From positions 1-8,614 of the forward strand of contig CANQWZ010000056.1 of NCBI GenBank assembly GCA_947627685.1: a stretch of 8,614 nt of DNA, in the 5' to 3' direction. This DNA comes from an uncultured Bacilli bacterium (GTDB taxonomy: Bacteria > Bacillota_I > Bacilli_A > ML615J-28 > CAG-313). The position numbers and the translations under genes are program-made. Under the pieces are notes generated by a model, which was not told the origin of the DNA, did no database searches, and saw only the letters and a program-made list of their open reading frames with translations. This document shows, piece by piece, positions 1 through 7,300 of this stretch (within the stretch, counting starts at the first letter, position 1; each line of letters begins with the position of its first letter).

Positions 1-378
1 TTGGCATATCTAAATAAATATGGCTTCTATAAAGAAGGCGTTTATGTTGTTTTCCCGCAATCAAATTATGTTGCCTTTGAAGCAATTGATGGTAGTGGTA
101 TAACAATTATTTGCTTAGATAATGAAAATAAGACATTTGAAGAAGTAAATCTTAGCCCATATTATGCTGTTTACACAGCTGATGATGGTAGTACAATCTC
201 ATTTGAAACAGGCTTTTATGTAGATGGAAAGCTAACAGGCTTCTATTATGTAAAAGATGGTCAAATTAACTTTATGGTTTATGATGAGGCAGATACTGGT
301 ACATATGTAGTTTATACAGCTAGTGTTGGTGATGAAACCATAACTTATCAAGATAAAGAATATCATTTAAATAAATAA
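1..378 (+). CDS. C-terminal part of an unrecognised beta-rich repeat protein (5' end outside window)
   Basis: The frame is open from the first base to a TAA at 376-378, giving 125 residues. TTG at base 1 sits at the window edge, so I treat it as an internal Leu of a longer protein, although a true start there cannot be excluded. The sequence is rich in Tyr, Val, Thr, Asp and Gly in alternating patterns typical of beta strands. A weak repeat is visible: VYVVFP (14-19), YAVYTA (55-60) and YVVYTA (102-107), each leading into an acidic Gly/Ser/Thr turn and another strand, at spacings of 41 and 47 residues. There is one Cys (38), no C-terminal membrane helix and no sorting motif; it ends YHLNK. 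This would fit an extracellular or lipoprotein-type repeat domain, but that is inference and I recognise no family. Its own terminator follows, so it is transcriptionally separate from rpoB. Confidence 0.6.
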   Translation: MAYLNKYGFYKEGVYVVFPQSNYVAFEAIDGSGITIICLDNENKTFEEVNLSPYYAVYTADDGSTISFETGFYVDGKLTGFYYVKDGQINFMVYDEADTGTYVVYTASVGDETITYQDKEYHLNK

Positions 379-388
379 AGTCAAATCT

Positions 389-425
389 AAAAAACCTATT
401 ATTATTTAAAAATAGTAGGTTTTTT
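389..425 (+). terminator. Rho-independent terminator after the upstream gene
   Basis: A 15-bp stem pairs 389-403 with 411-425 (one T·G pair, 399·415) around a 7-base loop, ATTTAAA. The left arm begins with six A and the right arm ends with six T, so the hairpin carries its own U-tract and could also work on the opposite strand. It starts 10 bases after the upstream stop codon and insulates rpoB from that gene. Confidence 0.85.
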
Positions 426-465
426 GCTATATTAAAAGCTAAATTATAATTATCCTGATATTATC

Positions 466-521
466 TTTTTTGATAAAATAATACTATTTTTTGATTTTAC
501 TAAAAAACAAATATAAAAAAA
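466..521 (+). promoter_or_regulatory. A/T-tract region upstream of the rpoB promoter, possible UP element
   Basis: The region upstream of the -35 box holds four A or T runs: T6 at 466-471, T6 at 487-492, A6 at 502-507 and A7 at 515-521. The first two are parts of an exact 9-base direct repeat, TTTTTTGAT (466-474 and 487-495), spaced 21 bases, or two helical turns. The A7 run lies where an alpha-subunit C-terminal domain would contact an UP element. Whether this is a functional UP element, a protein site or just AT-rich spacer cannot be decided here; the later runs are not helically phased with the first two. Confidence 0.35.
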
Positions 522-533
522 GTGCTATTTTAC

Positions 534-562
534 TTGACAAAAATAATAATTTATTTTATAAT
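534..562 (+). promoter_or_regulatory. Perfect-consensus housekeeping promoter for rpoBC
   Basis: TTGACA at 534-539, exactly 17 bases, then TATAAT at 557-562. Both hexamers and the spacing match the ideal for a sigma-70/sigma-A factor. Transcription should start near 568-570, leaving a leader of about 79 nt before the rpoB start. A strong constitutive promoter fits a gene pair needed in all growth conditions. Confidence 0.92.
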
Positions 563-566
563 AAGC

Positions 567-616
567 AAGATATGATACAATGCGGTAGAATGCATAATTT
601 TTACCCATTATATCTT
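567..616 (+). promoter_or_regulatory. Structured 5' leader of the rpoB transcript (two-part hairpin)
   Basis: Starting at about the predicted transcript start, 567-576 pairs with 607-616 (10 bp, one G·T pair). Inside it, 584-590 pairs with 599-605 (7 bp, one G·T pair) around an 8-base loop, TGCATAAT. The two helices are joined by an asymmetric internal loop, 577-583 on one side and C606 on the other. It is not followed by a U-run, so it is not a terminator. The 3' arm contains TCTT (613-616), which could alternatively pair with AAGA next to the Shine-Dalgarno site. I match it to no known riboswitch or ribosomal-protein leader; a role in message stability or control is inference. Confidence 0.45.
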
Positions 617-633
617 ATGCTCAAAATTACAAG

Positions 634-642
634 AAGAGGTGA
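634..642 (+). promoter_or_regulatory. rpoB ribosome-binding site; decides a TTG start
   Basis: AAGAGGTGA contains GAGGTGA (636-642), seven contiguous bases complementary to the 16S rRNA 3' end. It lies 5 bases before TTG at 648. The in-frame GTG at 639 is part of this Shine-Dalgarno site, so it cannot be the start codon. Confidence 0.88.
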
Positions 643-647
643 ATGAT

Positions 648-3600
648 TTGAGTTATAAAAATGTTCAATATGGTAGAACTAGAGTTAGACGTAATTACGC
701 AAGCGTTCAAACAAATGTTGAATTACCTAATTTAATCGAAATTCAAACTAAATCGTTTGACTGGTTTTTAAAAGATGGTCTTGATGCGTTATTTAAAGAA
801 ATATCGCCAATCAAAGATCATGGTGATGGTGAAAAATTTGAATTACAATTTATGGAACATTACTTTGAAGAACCAAAATATACGATTAAAGAAGCAAAGA
901 AGAACAAAGTTAATTATTCGCGTTCATTAAAAGTTCACGTTGCTTTAGAAAATAAAGAAACGGGTGAAATCAAAGATGATGTTGTTTTCATGGGTGAATT
1001 GCCAATGATGACACCATGGGGTACATTTATTTTTAATGGTGCCGAACGTGTTGTTGTTACTCAAATTGTTCGTTCTGCGGGAGTCTTCTTTTCTGAGGAA
1101 ATTGATAAAAAATCAGGGCAATCCATTTTCTATGGTCAAATTATTCCAACAAGAGGTGCATGGATTGAATTTGAAAAGAATAATAAAAATATTTGGTATG
1201 CTAAACTAGATCGTTCTAAGAAAGTATGCTTACCTACTTTTATTCGTGCTCTTGGTGTAAAAAGTAATTTGGAAATGGTTAATTTATTCTTAGGTGAAAA
1301 AGATCCTGAAGAAGATCTTCGTCCTAAGAAATTAATGGAAATTTTTCAAAATACCTTTGATAAAGATGAAACCTTTGGTGAAGATGATGCTGTAAAAAGA
1401 CTTTATGATAATCTTCGCCCTGGTGAAAAAACTTCAGCTGATACAGCACGTAAATTCATTGCTAGTAGACTATTTGAAGTACGTCGTTATGATTTAGCTA
1501 AAGTAGGACGTTATAAAGTTAATAAAAAACTTGATGTTGTTGAAAGAGCAGTTGGTTATCGTCTAGCTGAAGACGTAATTAGTAAAAAAACCGGTGAAGT
1601 GCTTCTTGCAAAAGGTACAGAAATATCTTATCGCCAAGATTATAAAGATCCTGAAACCGGCGAAATGACTTCTACAGCTAAATTCTTAAAAGATCATCGT
1701 GAAGATCTTAGAGAAACATACGAGTATGAATTAATGCTTGATCCTACTAATAGTGTTGTTTTAGAAAAACTTGACATTTTGGTTAAAACTAATGAAGGTG
1801 ATATTAAAGTTAGACTTCTTGGTAATGACCAAAGAGAAGAAAGATGCCATGTAGTATTATCAGATATTTTTGCTACCATAAGTTATTATATTGGTTTAGA
1901 AGTTGGTGTTGGTAAGATTGATGACATTGACCATTTAAGTAATCGTCGTTTACGTTTAATCGGTGAACTACTTCAAAATCAATTTAGAATGGGTATGGTT
2001 AAGGTTGAGAAAAATATTCGTGATCGTATGTCTACTTCTGCTGAAGTTAAGAGTGTTACAGCTCAAAACTTAGTAAATATTAGACCTCTTACATCAACCT
2101 TTAGAGAATTCTTTGGTAGTAGTCAGTTATCACAATTTATGGACCAAATTAATCCTCTTTCAGAACTTACTCATAAACGTCGTCTTTCAGCCTTAGGTCA
2201 AGGTGGTATTTCTAGAGATCGTGCTGGCTTTGAAGTTCGTGACGTTCATTCTTCTCACTATGGAAGAATTTGCCCAGTTGAAACACCAGAAGGTCAAAAC
2301 ATTGGTTTAATTAACTCACTTGCTTCATATGCTAAAGCCAATGAATTCGGTTTTATTGAAACACCTTATTTAGTAGTTAAAAAAGATTTAGCAAACCATA
2401 GAGCTATTATTACCGATGAAGTTCAATATTTTACGGCTGATCGTGAAGAAGAATATGTTATCGCAGAAGCCAATGTTAATATGGGTAAAGATCCTAAAAC
2501 GGGTGAATTACTAATTTTAGATGATAAAGTTATGGCCCGTAAACATGGTGAATTTACGGAAGAAGATCGCATGAATGTTGATTACATTGACGTTTCACCA
2601 AAACAAGTAGTTGCTATTTCAACAGCTTGTATACCATTTCTAGAACATGATGATACAACCCGTGCTTTGATGGGTGCTAACATGCAACGTCAAGCCATTC
2701 CGCTATTAAAGCCTGAGGCTCCATTTGTAGGTACAGGTATTGAATATAAGGCTGCTAAAGATTCCGGTGTTGCTGTTTGTGCTGATGTTGATGGTAAAGT
2801 TGAGTATGTTGATGGTTTAAAAATTGTGGTTTGTGATAAAGAAAACAAGAAACATACTTATGAACTTAATAAATATGAGCGTTCTAATCATTCAACTTGT
2901 GTTAATCAACGACCAATTGTAGTACCAGGTGAAGAAGTTAAAGTAGGCGATGTTTTAGCCGATGGTTCTTCAATGGATCAAGGTGAACTTGCTTTAGGTC
3001 GTAACGTTGTTATTGCTTTTATGACATGGAATGGTTACAACTTTGAAGATGCTGTAATCATGAGTGAAAGATTAGTCCAAGATGATGTTTATACTTCCAT
3101 TCATATAGAAGAATATACTTGTGAAGTTCGTGATACTAAACTTGGTAAAGAAGAAATCACAAGAGATCTTGATGGTGAAAGTAAAGATTCCATTGCTAAT
3201 CTTGATGAATTTGGTATTGTAAGACTTGGTGCTGAAGTTAAAGAAGGCGATACTTTAGTTGGTAAAGTTTCTCCAAAAGGTATTACTGAACCAACTCCTG
3301 AAGAAAGATTAACACAAGCATTATTCTCTGATAATTCTAAAGATGTAAGAGTTACTTCACTAAAAGTACCACATGGCGGTGGCGGTATTGTTCATAAAAT
3401 TGAACGTTTTAGTCGTAAAAATGGCGCTGAACTTCCACCTGAAGTAAATGAAGTAGTTAGAATTTATATTACCCAAAAACGTAAAATTACCGAAGGCGAT
3501 AAGATGTCAGGTCGTCATGGTAATAAAGGTGTTATATCGAACATTTTACCAATTGAGGATATGCCATTTATGTCAGATGGTACACCAATCGATATTATGT

Positions 3601-4298
3601 TAAATCCTCAAGGTGTTCCATCACGTATGAATATTGGTCAAGTACTTGAAATTCATTTAGGTATGGCAGCTAAAAAATTAGGTGTACATGTAGCAACTCC
3701 GGTATTTGATGGTCTTACTCAACAAGATGTTATTGATATTATGAATGAGGCTCGCGCAAAAGATGAAGAAATTGCTCGTGAGAATCCTGCCAACGCAAGA
3801 GCCATTATTGATGAAAATGGTAAAACTTATTTATATGATGGAAGAACAGGTCGTCAATTTGACAATAAGATATCCGTTGGTGTCATGTATATGATTAAAC
3901 TTGCTCACATGGTTGATGATAAACTACATGCAAGAAGTGAGGGACCATATACTTTAGTTACTCAACAACCAATGGGTGGTAAAGCTCAAAATGGTGGTCA
4001 ACGTTTTGGAGAAATGGAAGTTTGGGCGCTTGAAGCATATGGTGCTGCTCATACTTTACAAGAAATGATGACAATCAAATCAGATGATATTATTGGACGT
4101 AATAAAGTTTATAAGGCTATTGTTGATGGTGAAGAGCTACCAAAACCTGGTATACCTGAGGCCTTCCGTGCGCTTATCAAAGAATTACAAGGTTTAGGAT
4201 TAAGCGTAAAATTAGTTGATCAAAATGGTGTTGATGTAGCTAATAAGAGCCTAGTTGGTGAATTTGCTGAAGCACAAGCAAGTAAACGTGGCTTATAA
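648..4298 (+). CDS. rpoB: DNA-directed RNA polymerase subunit beta
   Basis: Beta subunit of core RNA polymerase, forming one side of the active-site cleft with RpoC. It is 1216 residues from TTG 648, close to the B. subtilis length; GTG 639 would add three residues but lies in the ribosome-binding site. The N-terminal segment ELPNLIEIQT and the protrusion/lobe region precede the rifampicin pocket (about 492-530), where D499, H509 and S514 match the drug-sensitive residues 516, 526 and 531 of E. coli. NFEDA (E800, D801) lies near the active centre, KVSPKG (873-878) in the flap region, and DKMSGRHGNKG at 951-961 holds the catalytic-site lysines. The C-terminal clamp-binding part contains GQRFGEMEVWALEAYGAA. 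Oddities recalled against other bacteria: SAG instead of SPG (A144), I501, Q518, FSDN where FGEK is usual, N1115, and about 17 extra residues near 1036-1055. The acidic tail of B. subtilis is absent. Stops are tandem TAA TAA. Confidence 0.98.
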   Translation: MSYKNVQYGRTRVRRNYASVQTNVELPNLIEIQTKSFDWFLKDGLDALFKEISPIKDHGDGEKFELQFMEHYFEEPKYTIKEAKKNKVNYSRSLKVHVALENKETGEIKDDVVFMGELPMMTPWGTFIFNGAERVVVTQIVRSAGVFFSEEIDKKSGQSIFYGQIIPTRGAWIEFEKNNKNIWYAKLDRSKKVCLPTFIRALGVKSNLEMVNLFLGEKDPEEDLRPKKLMEIFQNTFDKDETFGEDDAVKRLYDNLRPGEKTSADTARKFIASRLFEVRRYDLAKVGRYKVNKKLDVVERAVGYRLAEDVISKKTGEVLLAKGTEISYRQDYKDPETGEMTSTAKFLKDHREDLRETYEYELMLDPTNSVVLEKLDILVKTNEGDIKVRLLGNDQREERCHVVLSDIFATISYYIGLEVGVGKIDDIDHLSNRRLRLIGELLQNQFRMGMVKVEKNIRDRMSTSAEVKSVTAQNLVNIRPLTSTFREFFGSSQLSQFMDQINPLSELTHKRRLSALGQGGISRDRAGFEVRDVHSSHYGRICPVETPEGQNIGLINSLASYAKANEFGFIETPYLVVKKDLANHRAIITDEVQYFTADREEEYVIAEANVNMGKDPKTGELLILDDKVMARKHGEFTEEDRMNVDYIDVSPKQVVAISTACIPFLEHDDTTRALMGANMQRQAIPLLKPEAPFVGTGIEYKAAKDSGVAVCADVDGKVEYVDGLKIVVCDKENKKHTYELNKYERSNHSTCVNQRPIVVPGEEVKVGDVLADGSSMDQGELALGRNVVIAFMTWNGYNFEDAVIMSERLVQDDVYTSIHIEEYTCEVRDTKLGKEEITRDLDGESKDSIANLDEFGIVRLGAEVKEGDTLVGKVSPKGITEPTPEERLTQALFSDNSKDVRVTSLKVPHGGGGIVHKIERFSRKNGAELPPEVNEVVRIYITQKRKITEGDKMSGRHGNKGVISNILPIEDMPFMSDGTPIDIMLNPQGVPSRMNIGQVLEIHLGMAAKKLGVHVATPVFDGLTQQDVIDIMNEARAKDEEIARENPANARAIIDENGKTYLYDGRTGRQFDNKISVGVMYMIKLAHMVDDKLHARSEGPYTLVTQQPMGGKAQNGGQRFGEMEVWALEAYGAAHTLQEMMTIKSDDIIGRNKVYKAIVDGEELPKPGIPEAFRALIKELQGLGLSVKLVDQNGVDVANKSLVGEFAEAQASKRGL

Positions 4299-4299
4299 T

Positions 4300-4308
4300 A
4301 AGAGGTGA
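4300..4308 (+). promoter_or_regulatory. rpoC ribosome-binding site, near copy of the rpoB site
   Basis: AAGAGGTGA again places GAGGTGA (4302-4308) 5 bases before a TTG, here at 4314. The site overlaps the second of two tandem rpoB stop codons (4299-4301), so ribosomes finishing rpoB end on it. The in-frame GTG at 4305 lies inside the Shine-Dalgarno site and is not the start. Bases 4300-4318 match 634-652 at 18 of 19 positions. Confidence 0.88.
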
Positions 4309-4313
4309 ATCAT

Positions 4314-7300
4314 TTGAGAAAATATAAATATTTACAAATAGGGATTGCCTCACCTGAAGAAATTATTTCTTGGGCTAATCCTGAATTACAAGGTAAAGAA
4401 TTCACATATAATCCTCAAAAAAAAGATAAAGTTACTTATCGTAATGAAGCAGGAGAACTTGTCGAATATACTTTAAAAGGTGAGGTAAAAAAATCTGAAA
4501 CGATTAATTACCGCACGCTAAAACCGGAAAAAGATGGTCTATATTGTGAAGTAATTTTTGGACCTACTAAAGATTATCAATGTGCATGTGGTAAATCACG
4601 CAAAAACAATAGTGACCAAAAAGTTTGTGAAAAATGTGGTGTTGAATTAACTGAAAGTAAAGTACGTCGTGAAAGAATGGGCTATATTGCTCTTGCAGCA
4701 CCCGTTGTTCATATTTGGTATTTACGAAATACCCCAAGTAAAATTGCTATTTTACTTGATATGAAAACAAAAGATGTCTTAGAAGTTTCTGCACTTACTT
4801 CTTATATCATTACGGAAGTAACTGATCCAAGTATTGATCTTGTTCCTGGTCAAGTTATAACCGAACAAGAGCATAGCAAAAAAAGCCGTGACTTTAATTA
4901 CTTTGGTAAATATAAAGTTAAAACGGGTGCGGAAGCTATTAAGTTTTTACTCCAAAGCTTAGATTTAAAAGAAACAATTGATGAAATTAGAGCTGAACTT
5001 AAAACCGCAACTAAGCAACGTCGTGAGAAACTTATTAAACGTCTTGAAATAACTGAAGCATTCTATCATTCTAATAATAAACCAGAATGGATGGTAATGG
5101 ATGTAATTCCTGTTATCCCACCTGATTTAAGACCAATGGTTCAGCTTGAAGGTGGCCGTTTTGCGACAACCGACTTAAATGACTTATATCGTCGTATTAT
5201 TTCACGTAATATTCGTTTACGTAGACAAATTGATTCTCGTTCACCTGAGATGATTATTAAAAACGAAAAACGTATGTTACAAGAAGCTGTTGATTCATTA
5301 ATTGATAATGCTAAACGTAAAAACAAAGCTGCCCTTGATAAAAATCGTCCGCTTAAATCTTTATCGGATATTTTAAGAGGTAAGCAAGGTCGTTTCCGTC
5401 AAAACTTACTTGGTAAAAGAGTTGACTATTCAGGTCGTTCGGTTATTGTAATTGGCCCAGATCTTAAAATGTATCAAGCAGGTATTCCAAGAGAAATGGC
5501 TTTGATTTTGTTCAAACCTTTCATTATTAATTATCTTCGTCAAAAAGAACAAAATGAGAACCAACAAACAAATGAATTTGCTTTAACAGGTCTTATTTCT
5601 AAAGATAAAGCAGGTGTTAAACGGGCTAAGGAATTAATTGAACGTGGCGCACCTGAGGCAATGGAAGCTTTAGAAAAAGTAGTAGTTGAACACCCTATTT
5701 TATTAAACCGTGCTCCTACTTTGCATAGACTTTCTATTCAAGCTTTTGAACCTAAACTTGTTGAGGGTAAAGCTATTAGACTTCATCCGTTAGTTACTAC
5801 TGCTTTTAATGCCGATTTTGATGGTGACCAAATGCCAGTGCATGTACCACTATCAGATGAAGCTCAAGCTGAAGCAAGACTTTTAATGTTAGCTTCTAAA
5901 AATATTCTTGCTCCAAAAGATGGTAAACCAGTTGTTACACCATCACAAGACATGATTATTGGTAACTATTATTTATCAATTGAACGTTCACAAATAGATC
6001 GTGAATATAACACCTTTGAAGATGTCTATAAAGCTTATTTAAAATATGATATTGAATTTAACAATCATATTATTGTTAATGATGAACTTGAATATCGTGA
6101 TGTGATGGCTTTAAAAAATGATGTTGAAAAAGGCCTTGCTCCAAGTGTTGGTAAATTCTTTGTCCCAGGTAGAGAAGGTAAAGCCTTTGCAACCGTAGAT
6201 GAAGTAGTACACGCTTATGAAAAAGGTGATATTGATTTCCACACTCGTTTCGTTATTCCTGGTAAAGCCATTCCTAAACCATTTGTTCATCTAGATCCTA
6301 AAGATCCTAAATATGATGCTAAATATCAATTAAATCAAAAATTAAAAGATTGCTATTTAATTACTACTTATGGTAAAATGATTTTTAACCAAGTTTTCCC
6401 TGAAGAATTTGTTTATGTCAATGAACCTACTAAAACTAATTTAACTGAAGGTACACCTGAAAAATACTTTGTTAAACGAGGTACTAACTATAAAGAAGTA
6501 ATTAAAAACGCTCCACTTGTAGAACCATTTAAGAAAAGCATGCTCAGTATGAGTATTAGTGAAGTCTTTAGACAAGCTAAACTCGCTGAAACATCAAAAA
6601 CACTTGATAAGATGAAAGATTTAGGTTTTAAATATTCAACTATTGCTGGTATTACCGTTTCAGCTTTTGATGTTGTAGTTGCTGAAGAAAAAGATGAAAT
6701 TATTGCTAAGGCTGAAGAAACAGTTAAAAAGTTCAATCAAATGTATCGTAGAGGTACAATGCTTAGAGCTGAAAAAACAAGAATGGTTATTGATGTTTGG
6801 AATAGCGCTACAAGAGAAATTGAAAAATCAATTAAAAAGAAGATGCAAGATGAAGCAACTAAAAATCATATCTTTATGATGGCTGATTCTGGTGCGCGTG
6901 GTAGTTCATCTAACTTTACGCAACTTGCCGGTATGCGTGGTTTGATGGCTAAGCCAAATGGTGAATCAATGGAAATACCGGTTAAGGGTTGTTTCATTGA
7001 AGGTATGTCAATGTCAGAATTCTTTATTTCGACGCATGGTGCGCGTAAAGGTTCAACTGATACGGCCTTAAAAACCGCTGAATCTGGTTACTTAACAAGA
7101 CGTTTAGTAGATGTATCACAAGATATAACAATTACTTGTGATGATTGTGGAACTGATAAAGGTATGGTTATTGAAACCTTATACAATAAAGATCCTAAAA
7201 AGACACCAAATGGTTATTCTGAAGATAACATTTGTGTTGAATTAAAAGACCGTATTATTGGTCGTTTTACTGCTAAATCAGTTGTTGGTAAAGTAGATGG

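Noticed and set aside
491..517. TTGATT and TATAAA as another promoter
   Set aside because: The spacer is only 15 bases and both hexamers are imperfect in very AT-rich DNA.
571..581. Second -10-like sequences TATGAT and TGATACAAT downstream of the rpoB promoter
   Set aside because: No acceptable -35 hexamer at 16-18 bases upstream, and the perfect promoter at 534-562 is far stronger. A minor extra start remains possible.
639..650. GTG at 639 as the rpoB start
   Set aside because: It lies inside the Shine-Dalgarno site GAGGTGA; TTG 648 has the right spacing and gives an N-terminus that fits the family.
643..651. Minimal frame ATG ATT TGA overlapping the rpoB start
   Set aside because: Too close to the Shine-Dalgarno site for initiation and only two codons long; likely coincidence.
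4305..4316. GTG at 4305 as the rpoC start
   Set aside because: Same situation: it is part of the ribosome-binding site, and TTG 4314 is correctly spaced.
1694..6879. Short frames inside rpoB and rpoC (- strand 1694-1879, 5141-5326, 6488-6736; + strand 6679-6879)
   Set aside because: All lie inside strongly conserved coding sequence in other frames and have low-complexity products; they are shadows of the real genes.
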